Shown here in pieces: positions 9,890-21,588 of a stretch of DNA of 33,883 bases. The position numbers and the translations under genes were made by a program. Source of the DNA: Bondarzewia mesenterica (Eukaryota > Basidiomycota > Agaricomycetes > Russulales > Bondarzewiaceae); assembly GCA_004802705.1 (NCBI GenBank), contig SGPL01000368.1:1-33883 (forward strand), given 5' to 3'. Numbering within the stretch: position 1 is the first letter of the stretch; every line of letters begins with the position of its first letter. The notes beneath the pieces were generated by a model. That model worked only from the letters and a program-made list of their open reading frames with translations. It did no database searches and was not told the DNA's origin.

Positions 9890-10350
9890 TAGAGAATACT
9901 GGAAAGGTAAAGAACATTGAAGAATGTTCAAGAAAAATGAGTAGAGAAGGATATAACTAGAAAAGTTGAAGAAAGAAGTAAAATGTTCTAGAAGAAATAA
10001 TGGCAATAAAAAATCAAGAACATTCTAAAAGGAATTGGAGGTATCTGAATGAGCAGAATCATTTAAGAAAGTAGAAGAATATTCTAGAAATAGTAAGAAT
10101 AGAAAAATAGAAGGATAAAGAAGTTGGAAGAAAATGATGGCATAAGCTGAAAAATTCAGGATGATTAGCAATCATTTGAAAATCAAGCTGATCTGCTTAT
10201 TAAGCAGGTGGGCCAAAAGGTATATAAGAAGGGCTTTTGAGAGTGCCTTGAAAAATAATCTCAGATTCTCTTAGATTTCTTTTTAGTAGAGAAATTCAAA
10301 GTTCTTAAGTAAAGTCAAAGTCTCTTGTAGAAATTAGCTAAGTCATAATG
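9890..10350 (+). promoter_or_regulatory. LTR-like promoter with heat-shock-element cluster and TATA box
   Basis: Two perfect three-unit heat shock elements (GAAnnTTCnnGAA) are present: GAATGTTCAAGAA at 9922-9934 and GAATATTCTAGAA at 10077-10089. Two-unit forms lie between them (TTCTAGAA 9986-9993, GAACATTC 10018-10025). A TATA box (TATATAAG) sits at 10221-10228. The layout resembles the U3 region of fungal LTRs. LTR ends and a matching partner are not seen, so it may be a solo LTR or a truncated element. Binding by heat shock factor is an inference from the motif. Confidence 0.45.
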
Positions 10351-10559
10351 CCTAAGATTCCTATGACATCTCTTGAAGCTTTATTTTCATTCAGTCCAAT
10401 TTTATTGTATGACTACTACTTGCTGCTCATCCTCCTGAACTGTAAATTCAGTTCTGCTCAGATCAATGTAAAAATATTTTTTACAATCCCTTGTTCATTC
10501 AATACTAAAACACTACAATCTTGCTTCATAAGTATCTTCAGAATATCCCACACATCGAA

Positions 10560-10637
10560 TGATAGGTATATTTTGAGAAAGTAGAAAAATCTGATATATA
10601 CCTAAGTTGAAAAACTATTTTCACCACGATAATTCCT
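10560..10637 (-). repeat. dispersed repeat X, copy 1
   Basis: Reads on the - strand from 10637 downward, beginning TTATCGTGGTGAAAAT and continuing with CAACTTAGGTA. About 75 nt match the + strand segment starting at 19733 at roughly three of four positions. Its start coincides with the point where the - strand gypsy homology stops, so it marks an element end or insertion junction. The element class is unknown. The open frame 10348-10584 on the + strand overlaps it and is not supported as a gene. Confidence 0.6.
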
Positions 10638-10639
10638 AC

Positions 10640-11450
10640 TGCCACTTCTATCTTTTCTTAGTAAGATTGTTCAAGAGTCATGTAATTTTTAAGAAGTTCT
10701 TGATAAATTATCAGTAAAAGTTTAAAAAGCTAGTGAAAGATTAAATCTTAGTGATGTTCTTTGGCTCAAGTCAATCTTTTACTTCAGTTACTTTAATTAG
10801 GTTCATCTTGATGTTGTTTTAGCTAATGAGATGTTTAAAATAGGGTACTTTTAGCTTCTTAAAATTGCAATTTTCTAGTTTCAGAAATAAGTGGTTCCTT
10901 TGTAGTACTTCTAAAACTTAATGAACTAATTATTGATGTTCTTTTAAAGTTTTAGTAAAAATAAGAATATCATCTATATAGATGATAACCTTCCCTATTA
11001 AAATCAATTCTCTAAAAATTTAGTTCATCATAGGTTCAAATGTTGTAGGGCTATTAATTAGTTTTAAGAATATGACTAATAGTTTAAATAATTCTCAGTT
11101 TATTAAAAAAGCTGCTTTTCACTCATCTCCTTCTTTTATTCAAATGTTATTATAACCCTAACAGATATTTAGCTTTATGAAGAATTTTGCCCCTTTAAGT
11201 ATATCAATGAGTTCAAAAATAAGAGAGAGAAGGTAACAATTTTTAATAGTCCTACATTGGTTAAAATTTACCATCCTTCTTTTTAACCAAAAAGAATGAT
11301 AAAGTCATTAGAGACTTCAATAGTTGAATATGTTCACTTTGAATATGTTTTTCTATAAATTCATCTAAATATTCTTGTTCTTCGTGCAATAAAAGATATA
11401 TTTAATTAAAAAAAAGGTTTTCAGTTTTCTATCAACTTGATTGCATGATC
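10640..11450 (-). pseudogene. pol: reverse transcriptase fragment of gypsy copy 2
   Basis: The YIDD box is intact on the - strand at 10969-10980 within [11 protein letters not shown]. The first catalytic Asp is changed to Asn (codon at 11167-11169, KLNI where copy 1 has KLDI). Numerous stops interrupt the frame. It breaks off at 10637 next to dispersed repeat X. Confidence 0.85.
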
Positions 11451-12024
11451 TCGCTTCTTTTGAGATAGCTATTCATTAAAGTCTTCTTTAAAAAATATAT
11501 CAAAGAAGTCCTTATAAGGCCCTCTTAATATAGTCTTAAAGCTTATTTATTTTTGCTTTTTATTAGCCTCAAATGCCATCTTGATCACCTTAGATTCAAT
11601 AGCATTTATTATATAGTGAGAATCTATGAATACAAAAAAGACATAATCTCCTTCTTCTAATTGTTCTTCATCTGAAATATCTATAACTACTATTGCTTAA
11701 TCACTTTTTTACTTCTATGAATGTGTCATGATTACTGTCATCATTATTTTTGACTTCTCGAAGCATAGGCATTCTTTTAGCCTTCTGCTTCTATTAAGTT
11801 ATTCTTTTTTAAACTATACATTAAGTTAAGCATCATGTAAATTTAATTGTATTCATCTTCTAATCTATTTCAGGGTTATATAATAAAAGCTAAGATTTTT
11901 TGACTATCATCACTTTCCTCTCAAGATTTATGACAGCAAAAGTAGCTCATTCGATATGATTATTTACTTTTATAATGAAGTCAATGATTTTTTTAATTGA
12001 ATTATCAAGTTACTACATTATAGA

Positions 12025-12240
12025 CTATAATAGAGTTAATTGCCATATGTTGGGCAAATTTCCTTTCACAAATACATTATCAACATATGAGTCTATTGCT
12101 CTAGAATCTAATAAAGTGTTGACCATTAATACTACCCTAGTGTCTACAATTTTGAGCTCTATCATCATCTTTTTAAGCTTGTCTTCTTTTCTCACACTTT
12201 TGGTGTACTTAAGTATTACTTCTTTTGTCTTTACAATCAA
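12025..12240 (-). pseudogene. aspartic protease fragment of gypsy copy 2
   Basis: A 71-codon open stretch aligns residue by residue with the protease region at 413-748 (shared KLKKM-IELK-VDT and VDNVFVKGNLPN-type segments). The active-site DSG is DSR here, a GGA-to-AGA type transition that would abolish activity. It ends at 12025 where copy 1 continues. Confidence 0.85.
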
Positions 12241-12489
12241 TGTTTGAGCTATAAAGAATGTAATTTTAAAATTATATATAAATATGCCTAAATTTGTGCT
12301 TTGTTTATCTGCATCTGAGAGAATAGAGAATTAATTTCTAGAAGTTGACTTATACTATTTAGTCACTTTTATCTTAAAAATCCTTTGAAGAGCCTTCAAT
12401 AAACTCCTTCTGTTTGCCTTCATCTTTTTTTTCTTTAAGAACAAGAGTCCAAATATTATTTTAGTTTATCTCATTAAAGTTGATTTATA

Positions 12490-13170
12490 ATCAATAGTCA
12501 TGCATAATATAATTGAGCCTCTGACATTTATAGCAAATGATTAAGCAGTACTGTTTTATTGTGTCTACTTTTATTAGCTCATTAACTCTTTCTTTAGTCT
12601 AGTAATATGTGTATCCTTTATCCAGGAGTTTTTTCCTTTGCCCACTGCTATCTTTGACATAGTTCTTTGTGATAGTATAAGATTTGATCAATGTGGTTGA
12701 CTTCTTTTAAATCTAGCCACTATGAGCCCTTCCCTACATCTCATTCTTTTTATAATAGATGTTGTGTATAATAGTCTTCATTATTTAATCAGTTAAATTT
12801 TCTGACTCTTCTCCTGTGATTATAATTTTCCTCATAAGAGGCTGATTACGCCACTGTCTAAAGAATTCAATATTTACCTCCTCACTATATCTTATATTTG
12901 TCATCAGTGTTCTAAATTCTATAATGAATTCATCCACTCAGTGACTTTTTTGCTTCATTAGGGACATTTTAAGTTTAACATTCATATCTATAATGATTAT
13001 TAAAAAGGCATTCTCTACCTTTTTTTTTAAACTGCTTTTAATCATCTGCCACATATGCAGTCTCATCTGATTACATTTCTCTTAGTATTGAGTTGCTGTA
13101 AATCTCTCATCAATCTATAGCTACCCATTCATTGCTTATACAGATGCCCCATTACTATAGCCAGTTAATT
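12490..13170 (-). pseudogene. gag: gag fragment of gypsy copy 2
   Basis: Upstream part of gag not present in copy 1 within this window. A capsid-like segment is legible with stops (VDEFIIEF, EEVNIEFFRQW, QPLMRKIIITGEE), as in retrotransposon gag capsid domains. The zinc knuckle lies at 12494-12535 and reads CYKCQRLNYIMHDY: the His and the last Cys are Tyr, so it could not bind zinc. The N-terminus is not resolved; beyond about 13170 the similarity is lost. Confidence 0.75.
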
Positions 13171-13395
13171 TGTTATCATAGCATTCATTCCTTTGAGCCC
13201 TCTGAATATCAATTTTGATATATTTATAGATGATGAACATATTAATATTATCACTATAAATTCTAATAACAAAATTATTATTATTATCAATATTGATTTT
13301 GATGTAAGCAAATCTAATGTTCAAATCTGTAAGATAGATATTGATAGTCCCATAAGAGTGCATAATCAGAACTTGATTATATAAAAGATGATGGC

Positions 13396-13946
13396 TGTGA
13401 TGACTATGTTTATTTAATTATTTAATTTGTTATTTATATTACAAGGGGATTAACTAGCCTTGTAATGTATTGCTTTATAATAAAAAAAGACTAAACTTTG
13501 CAAACTCAAATAAGGGGCCAGACTTAGTCTTCAAAAATCTACTAGTTGCACCAGCTAATTTAAACTAAGCTAAACTGAGGCCTAAATGCATATTTATAGA
13601 TAGTCATATGATGTGGCACATGATCAGTCACATGACTAGCTTTATTAGCCTACTCATGCTTGGCTTATTAATATTCAGCTTAGCTTATAGATATACTGAG
13701 TTGGCTGACTGATCATGAACAAACTACTCAGTAAGTAGGGTTCATTAGACTTGTTCTAAGTATATTTATATATTTATACTGCACTACATCACTTGTAGAT
13801 TTTCTAGTTTCAACATTTAGGAATTTAGTATAGATAAGTCTTATACTTATAATTCTCTTTGTATTGTAATATATTAACTTAAGAATTTGCTACTGCTTAT
13901 GAGCATAGAGCTCTATAGAGATCATTATATGTACTGTTAACCCCTC
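13396..13946 (+). repeat. gypsy LTR, + orientation, decayed
   Basis: Aligns over its full length with the LTR at 4254-4825: same start TGTGATGAC, the GGGGATTAACTAGCCTTGTAAT-type segment, GAGTTGGCTGACTGAT and the TATATATTTATAC box. Most differences are C-to-T or G-to-A. The preceding AAAGATGATGGC resembles a mutated polypurine tract. It points away from the - strand internal copy beside it, so it is either a solo LTR or the end of a different + strand insertion. Confidence 0.85.
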
Positions 13947-16900
13947 AAAATGTTTTCTATTTTTAGATACACTCTTGTCTATATTTTATAAGTTTTGATA
14001 TAAGCTATGTCACATCACTGCAAATTTACATTATAATCTATAATATATGAATACATACTATACATACAATTATAATAGTACTTTTTATTTATATTTGATT
14101 TGTAGAGACTAGGGAAATAAACCCTTCAAAAACCCCAAAAGAAATGAATAGTTGGTATCAACCTTTAAATAGGTGGCATTCAGACATCTTAATCTAGAGT
14201 GTGATAGTCAATTCATCACTTATAAGACATTCAGGCAAAGTAAGTTCACTATTCTTACTGACATTAGTCTTACCATTAAGAGGAGAATTCACTGAGCCAT
14301 TAAAAAAATGACTTATATTGCTTTATTATCACTAAAAAGTCATTTTTATTGACATTGAATGCATCATGTTTAGATGAGTCTTTTTTTAGAGACCCTATGA
14401 TTGAAGTTATATTAAAGTGTAAGATCTCACTGATAGTATTGGTTGCTTTATGATCTTTATAGTATCAAGTATTTGAATATCAGAGTTATAATTAAAATTA
14501 TTATAATACACAATAGTAGACTATGTGGAGATTCAGTCTTCATTATTAAGAAGCAAGACAGATTATAAAAAAAAACATAGTTGATGCCTAGTGAAGAGAT
14601 ATAAGATAGAGATAAGTAGTAGAGGTGGTAGATAAATAGATGCAGCATGAGAGTTGTAGAGATAGTGTCAAAAATTTATATGACAGAGTTTATAACTTGT
14701 TAAAATTTGTGTATTACTACATAAGTATCTTATTTTATTTATAGAGTAATAGAAAAATGACTATATTGTACATTTACATGAGTACTTTGTTTGATAGATA
14801 GTAAGTGTGTTATCATACTTTAAAATTATTTAGAACTCTAATGTTATCTTAGTGTGTACTTGTGCCATTGCTTAAACAAAGAGCTTGAGCCTCAAGTAAA
14901 CAATCAAAGACTGTCTAAAATCTTCAAATAAATTTCAAATGTATAAACAAAAGTCTGTTTAAGAATCACTCAATATTTAAACTCATTATATAAAGTCAAA
15001 ACTATAGCTAACTAGACTAAAAGCACTTAAAACATGAGATAATTGAGATATACAATGAATATATATGTGATATATGTTATATAGCTCAACTACTATCACT
15101 GTCTACTATATTAAGACTTATATGCCTCTTTATTTTCTAAAATCCTCAATTCAGCACATTTTAACTCTACTCAGGTTAAATTAAGTATTACTTCTCATTA
15201 GCCAATCATCTCAGCATATATAATTTATCCTCTCTCATTATTCCTCTCTTCACTAATGCATCAGCTACTTCTCCTCATTTGAGCTTATAAATTATATTAT
15301 CACTACCTGATATCTTTCTGATTTCTATTCTATCATCTTTTTGTTCATTATAATTACTCTTTAAATTACCTTATTATTTACACATGAGTATCTTCTTATT
15401 TACTATAATTTTAATCTCAAGTTTTTGTGAGTGAAGGTGAAGAGTTTACTGATAGATAGATGAATAGAAAAGATTATATAATAGTAAGTCCTCATATTTT
15501 TACATATATTGTAATAGTTTTTTTTTACTGTAGATAATTATTGTGAATTATCATCACTAGCTAGTCACAGAAGGAACTAAAGAAGATGTTAAAGAGAGAG
15601 ACTAAAAAAGCAGATTCAGAGTAGAAGAGATCAAAGTTAGTGAGTTGTTAATTTATCTCATCAATTTTATATAATAACATTAGATGCATAGAATTTATAA
15701 GTAGTTAATAATGTATCAAGTTTAGTATGTACACATAGATTTAAAAGCTCATCATCTTTATCAACAATAATCTTAAAGTCTCATTAGACTTATGTTTTTC
15801 ATTTATCTATCATTTTTATTATTTGATCTATCTTTTACCTCATTGAGTGTTTATTTTGCCTCTTTATTATACTATATCTTTTTAGTTATTTATTTATTTC
15901 TATCTATCATATGTACAACATTTTTCTCTTATAAAAAGCTAAAGGTGGAATTCAGCACATCATTTATTCTTTGATTGTTTTAATTATGCTTTTTACTTAA
16001 CTTTTTCCCTTTTTATTTTTAGATTATTATTTAAATTTCTCTTTAAATATAGCCTCATACCCTTTTATTTCTTTTATTTCTTTATACTACTTATATTTTT
16101 GACATTTTTTATTTATTTACATGCATAGATAAAACTTGCAGACAGCACTTAGAATTATTTTACTTATATTTTTAACTTTTTTTTAATTTAATTTTTTAAA
16201 TATAATTTATTGTAGTTTTACTTAGAACTTATATGTTTGATAACTTTAATTTAATTTGGTCCATTGGCGTATAGCATATAAGGACAAGTAGACTTAGTTC
16301 ATAATCAATTAGCTCTACATCCTCATTTCTGATCACTCAGTGGAGCTCTGATTTGATTTTAAATTTAAGAGTTATACTACCTTTAAAGCTATATATATTT
16401 TGCCTTATTATATTATGATGATATCATATGATATTATACTGATGTTATAGAGGTGTGAATTTATGAAGCAGAGTGGAGCAGACTGCTCTAAAGATTATTA
16501 AAATACATAATATAGTATAAAGATGCCTAAAAAAGATAATGTATTGTTGCTTTTGTGTAGAATTTATTTATTTCTCTTTGTATCTATATAGCCTCTTGTT
16601 AAAGGCTTCAAAGAAGGAAGATTCTCACTTGAGTAATATAGAACTTCTTTGGGCTTCAATTACTTTACATAGCTTAAGATATCACTTTTTTCTTAGCTAT
16701 TTGCAGAACTTTCAATCGTGAGGAGTGCATTTAAAGAAGTTTTTTACCTCTCTTTTTTGATTATTGATATAGTGCTATTAAGGTCCTAATCTCTATTTTG
16801 ATTCATCTTAAAGCTATTTCAATAAGAGTAAAAATCTTGCTCATTTAATTATAATCATTTTCTAAAAGTAATAGCTTTCACTCGACTTTATTTTCTTAAT

Positions 16901-17979
16901 AAGGAATCTTTATATACACATCTTTATTTTTAAAGATTTTTATGCTGCACATTTTTTAGTCATCTGATTTATATTTATAATATCTTTAAAAATATGCTTT
17001 ATAATTCTTATAACTTTATGACCTCATAATTATTAAATTCTGTTGCATCAACTTTAATTCATCTCTTTGATTTATTCTCTTAATCAATTATTACTCTTGC
17101 TCTTACTTGAAGTTTTTTTAATCTAGAAGAACTCTTGTCGGCTATTGTTTATAAGTGTATTTTTTACTTGATCAAATTTAAAGCTTAATATTTTATCATG
17201 AGCTTATTTAAACTTTACAAAAGAGAGCTAAGGACAGCTTGATCATGCATTAAATCAAAATTAGCTTGTATAAAGAAGCCTAAGATATAAGGCATATTTA
17301 TGGATTTGAAGTGAGGCTTTACAGATATTGCAAATAAAAAATGGGATAACCTCCTTAAAGTTAAAAATCTGACTAGAAAGCAGAAAGCTAGAGGTGCAGA
17401 CTTTTGCCATCTCTGACAGCATTTTTATTAAAAATTATAATAGTGTTTCACACAATGATGCTCTTGATATTCAACAACACTTTTTTTTAATACTTATAAG
17501 AACTGCTCCATCTTGATCTGTCTTTGAGATTAATAACTAATAAGTTATCTTTTAAAGATGACAAAGAATTCCCTTTTAATAATGAATGATTAAGCTGCTC
17601 TGAGAAAAAGAAAAACTTAAATCAGTCTAGGCAGAGAAGACTTTGCTATTATTTTAATTAGTTTTTTTATTTTTATGTTTTTATTACATCACATTTTTTT
17701 TTTACTCTTAATAACCTTTTTAGCAAAACCCTCTTTTTATATAATAGTGTGAGCAGTAATAAAAAAGTCAAAGAAAATAGTAACTAGCATACTTCAGTTG
17801 TATAGTTGTAAATAAATGATTGAGGAAGATAATACAAAGAGCATTAGGTATTTATACAATAAAAAATAATTAACAGTTACAATATGATAATAGAGCCCCT
17901 TCAACCACAATACTCTAATTCATTAGAGAAATATAATAGACAATAGCTTTCAGCAATTAAACTTAGTAGACAGAAGCAG
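13947..17979. other. long AT-rich stretch without recognisable gene
   Basis: Short open frames here (for example 14457-14648 on the - strand, 15792-15974 and 16539-16721 on the + strand) are low-complexity Phe/Leu/Ile/Ser translations with no motif. Some parts (about 14160-14300 and 15180-15370) keep a slightly more balanced composition and may be old transposon coding sequence. No family could be named. Confidence 0.45.
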
Positions 17980-18525
17980 ATCAATATTGAGATTTTGAAT
18001 GATGAAGCTAGCTAATCTGAAGCAATATTATAAGTAAAACCTCATTATATAGAGCATGCTAATAATAATTAGACAGAATGAAGCTCTCTATTCTCATGAA
18101 CAGTGCTGAACCATAAATATTGCAATGAATAAGGAGATGGATTTTAGAACCTATTTAAGCATTAATAGATAATAGAATTTGCAGCCCTGACTTAAGGTAC
18201 TGCTCCTATAGCTCTTATTTGAATGCTATTGATAATGAATTTGATTGCTAGAACTAGCCTATAGTAAAGCAATATTGATATATTAATTGAAAGTGATATA
18301 AAAGCTAAAATATAGTATTATTATTATTGCTCCCAATTAGTGTTTGAGTATCAAGCTCAGCCAGCTCATCCCTCTACTTTCTATTTCAATATTATCTTTT
18401 TATTTCATATTGATTACTTGTAAATGCATTGACCTTTGAGGGTATTGTTTTTTTATGTTCTATTTATTCTCACTGAGTAATAAATTGAATTATAAACTCA
18501 TACTTAATCAATATAAAAAGATAAA
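17980..18525. other. CAATATT-rich AT-rich region upstream of the 46-nt array
   Basis: The core CAATATT recurs at 17982, 18022 and 18269, and AGTATTATT at about 18314, 46 nt after the previous core. This suggests decayed outlying units of the array that follows. No gene. Confidence 0.35.
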
Positions 18526-18935
18526 ATATCATTGCTTTTATTGGTTAATTTAGAGATAAAGTAAAAAAAGAACGATATTAATATTGGATGAGCTAATTTA
18601 AAAGATGAGGCCTAAAAATAATATTAATATTTATCTATAAATTGAAGATATATATAATGCAAGGAGCAATATCAACATTTATTGGCTGATTCAAAGATAT
18701 ATTATAAGATAGCAATATTATTAGTCAGCAGCTGCTTTGGCATAATGGAAAAAGACAGCAATATTGTATTTTTCTGGCTTTTTTAGAGATACAGTTTACA
18801 GCAGTAATATTATCACTTGATAGCTACTTAGGAAGTATGAAAGCAAAAGCAATATTGTCGTCTATCAGCTTTTCCTGTCGTACAGTTTGGAGCAGTAATA
18901 TGCACTTTAATAATTGTATGAGTAAGTAAAGCCTA
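18526..18935 (+). repeat. 46-nt periodic array (92-nt higher-order period)
   Basis: AATATT-type cores, best GCAATATTG or GCAGTAATATT, fall at about 18526, 18574, 18619, 18666, 18711, 18758, 18802, 18849 and 18894. The steps are 43-48 nt, and alternate cores are spaced 91-92 nt. Between cores a diverged segment recurs, TATTGGCTGATTCAAAGATA-like in one half of the period. The array ends about 40 nt before a TATA box, so it looks like enhancer-type repeats in the U3 of an LTR. No downstream coding region is legible to prove that. Confidence 0.6.
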
Positions 18936-18944
18936 TATAAATAG
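18934..18944 (+). promoter_or_regulatory. TATA box after the periodic array
   Basis: TATATAAATAG follows the 46-nt array directly and is followed by a C-rich triplet and a more mixed sequence, as at an LTR R region. No transcript start can be placed. Confidence 0.45.
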
Positions 18945-19732
18945 CCCTTTAATTTTGATTGTGCAAAGCTAGTTTTGATGGCAATTATGATAATAGAATA
19001 TATTGCTTATATATCATGTTTAAATTAAACCTTTGAGTAAGGCTTAAAAGTGTGAATGTACTCATCAAAGTCTTTAAATAGTTGATAACTATTACATGAT
19101 CACTATACTTGACACATCTTAGACATGCTTTTGACTACTTGATTTTATTCTTCAGATTTTTCTTAATTTACTTTTATATAGTTCTTAGATATAGATTACT
19201 TAATAGCCCATTGCATTGCATTGATATCTTTTTATAATTAGTAAGCTTGCTAGTTAGTATGACAGCCAATAATAATCATGCTATTAGTTTTTATCTTTTT
19301 TGCATATTATAGTTCAGTTTTTAGCCTAATAAGCAACTTTTCTGCATTAATTTATTATTTAGCATAATCATTTTATGTGTAGTAGTAGATAGCTAGAGCA
19401 CAACAGTTGCACAGATTAATATAATCTAGCACTTATGATCATAACTATAATGAGTATGACATACTCATTTGTGTTTACAGCCTCTGCCCTAATAGTAATA
19501 CCCTTCATTATTTTTATATTTATTAATGACATCACTCTAATCTAAGAGTCATATGTTATAGAGTCTTTCTTTTTGCTTGTAAGTAACTTTGAATCCCTCT
19601 GCAGTTGCTTTTTAAACCTTTTATATAATATTTTTATGAGCTTTTTCTCAAAAAAAGTGCACAATATTATAAAGTTATGATGCATCTATTCTTCATATTT
19701 CTCACATGAAACTTTTTTTGAAAGATAGAGTT
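18945..19732. other. AT-rich stretch, no gene seen
   Basis: Possible continuation of a decayed LTR element after the TATA box. No protein motif recognised in any frame. Confidence 0.4.
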
Positions 19733-19835
19733 ATTATCGTGATGAAAGTGGATTTTTAACTTAGGTAAAAATTAGATTTTTTTGCTTTTTTAAAGCTTAT
19801 ACATTGTTCAATAAGGAATATTGAGTGAGCTGTAA
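19733..19835 (+). repeat. dispersed repeat X, copy 2
   Basis: Begins TATTATCGTGATGAAAGTGG and continues ACTTAGGTAAAAATTAGATTTTTT. It matches the - strand of 10560-10637 over about 75 nt and perhaps further with lower identity. The unit may extend to about 20220, since the sequence stays slightly less AT-rich to about 20000. Neither a terminal inverted repeat nor coding sequence was found. Confidence 0.55.
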
Positions 19836-21563
19836 AGAATGTGATCTGTGAGCTTAGCTTTGATATAAATTTAGGTGAAATTGAGGAGCAAACTATATAA
19901 GATTTTAGATAAGATAAAAATTATACCTTTTATATTAAATTGGGTGAGTCTCAATACTGCAAGACTTAGAGGGTAAAATAACTATAATAAAATATCTAAT
20001 TGATGATGACTAAGATATATATTATTCAGGTATGGTACATGAGCATAACTACAACTAAATACAAAATAAATGACCAGCTAGCTTAAAATTTATAATCTAC
20101 TAATTAGTAATTAAATAAGTTCAACTATTTAAGTATAATAACTTACTCTCTTAATCTAAAATTCTACTTCTTATATACCTTTTATCATATTTAAATTAGT
20201 AATCACTTAAGTGAATGAGTCAGCAAAATGCACATAGTGCATGTGCTTAATTTATTTATTATTTTACGTGTATATATAACTTTTATTTCTAGCAAGTTTT
20301 ATACCATTCTGATGCCTTTTAATGCATGTGCTACACTCAGATACGAAGTTTCTGAACCTTTCAGTTTTTACTGGCTTATGTTAGACTCAATATCACTTGA
20401 GAGTATTGACTATATTGGCAAAACTCTTCCTTATTTGTGCTCTATGGAACTTGATTGCTGTTTTCAGTATCAATGTTAGCACAGACTCAAATAGCGATAT
20501 TTATTAATAGAGCAAAATTACAACATAATGTGTAGTAAGAAACTTAAAACTCATGAAATTATGGGATTTTTTTATTATGAGTGTAGTTTATGATGTCAGA
20601 TTTATCCATAAAAGTCTAAATAAGATGTGTATGTACAGTAAGATTAAAATAAGCTATAAAATGTTTTTATATTATAAAGCAAGAAATAAAATTATAAATA
20701 AAATTATAGAGGCAGCTAACAAACAGTTAGTGCAATAGTTTATAATCTACTACAAATAAAGAGTTATGAATACAGAGCAACTCAAAAAAGTAAAATAAAA
20801 GAACATCTACATAGTTTAACAAATTCCAACTATATGTTATAGGAAGAGATGTGAGCACTTCACTAGGCTGCCATAAAAATCATTTGAGCTCATGAAATTT
20901 CTCAATGAAATCTTACACTTTTTTGATGTCACAACTGTCAGCTTTAGTAGGGTAATGATATAAATCAAAATAATATTAGTTATATAAATATTACTTCTAG
21001 GCATCATGATGTTACACTTCAGTTTGATATTCCAATGGGTGAGATTAAAGTAAACTTTAATGAGGGCATCCTAGAGCCTATGTTAATATTGCATAAGATA
21101 AATCTAATTACTATGCATATCATAGGCAGAGATAGACATGACATAGTGAGTTATCACATTTTTAATAATTTTTTCTTTATAACATCACTTTCAACAGGCC
21201 ACTTTTTTTATTATGTAAAAGGCACTGAGGTCATCTATTCAAAAAATAATATTAGACTAGAATAACAATAACAATAAATATATGAAAAGGCATATCAAAC
21301 ACTTCAGTGTCATCAGTTTTCTTCTTTCATGCTATTTTTTAGCAAAGGCTAAAACTCTATTAAAAGATGAAACTTGAAAGTGACTAGTACCTGTATTTAC
21401 CTCAAATAAGATATGTTAAATCTTAAAATATGACTCACAACTAATAAGAAGACCTCTCTTCACTAAACTATTTTTGCTACTACCTCTTAAGCCCACTTGA
21501 GGTTGCATAAAACCTCTGCAAAGTCCTCATTATAGTGACTCAGGTATAGACTATAAAAGGCTC
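19836..21563. other. AT-rich stretch with short unsupported open frames
   Basis: Open frames at 20228-20479 (83 codons), 20553-20738 and 21035-21265 have no recognisable motif. The first has a fairly balanced composition and might be a remnant, but nothing identifies it. No RNA gene seen. Confidence 0.4.
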
Positions 21564-21588
21564 TCAATAAACTAAGAGAGTTTATTGA
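21564..21588. repeat. perfect inverted repeat, 10-nt arms
   Basis: TCAATAAACT and AGTTTATTGA are separated by AAGAG, just after TATAAAAGG (21552-21560). It could form a hairpin at the start of a transcript from that TATA box. Function unknown, and chance is possible at this composition. Confidence 0.5.

Larger units (their letters stand above)
10637..13170 (-). mobile_element. second Ty3/gypsy copy, internal fragment, heavily decayed
   Basis: Same family as the element at 1-4825, in opposite orientation. Reading the - strand downward gives gag (about 13170-12490), protease (12240-12025), the acidic linker (about 11770-11450) and RT to about 10640. There homology to element 1 stops near its position 2050, so RNase H, integrase and chromodomain are missing. 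Many more C-to-T and G-to-A changes are present than in element 1. The LTR next to its gag end (13396-13946) is in the wrong orientation for this copy. Confidence 0.88.

Noticed and set aside
10348..10584. 78-codon open frame possibly a copia gag start after the LTR-like promoter
   Set aside because: No gag motif recognised, and its second half overlaps dispersed repeat X on the other strand.
13193..13384. 63-codon open frame rich in Ile, Asp and Asn on the + strand
   Set aside because: Low-complexity ATT/GAT-type repeats produce it, and an equally open antisense frame exists; no supporting motif.
18526..18935. Regular repeats that resemble a CRISPR array
   Set aside because: Both the cores and the segments between them are related to each other, there are no unique spacers, and the context is a eukaryotic genome with chromovirus and no cas genes.
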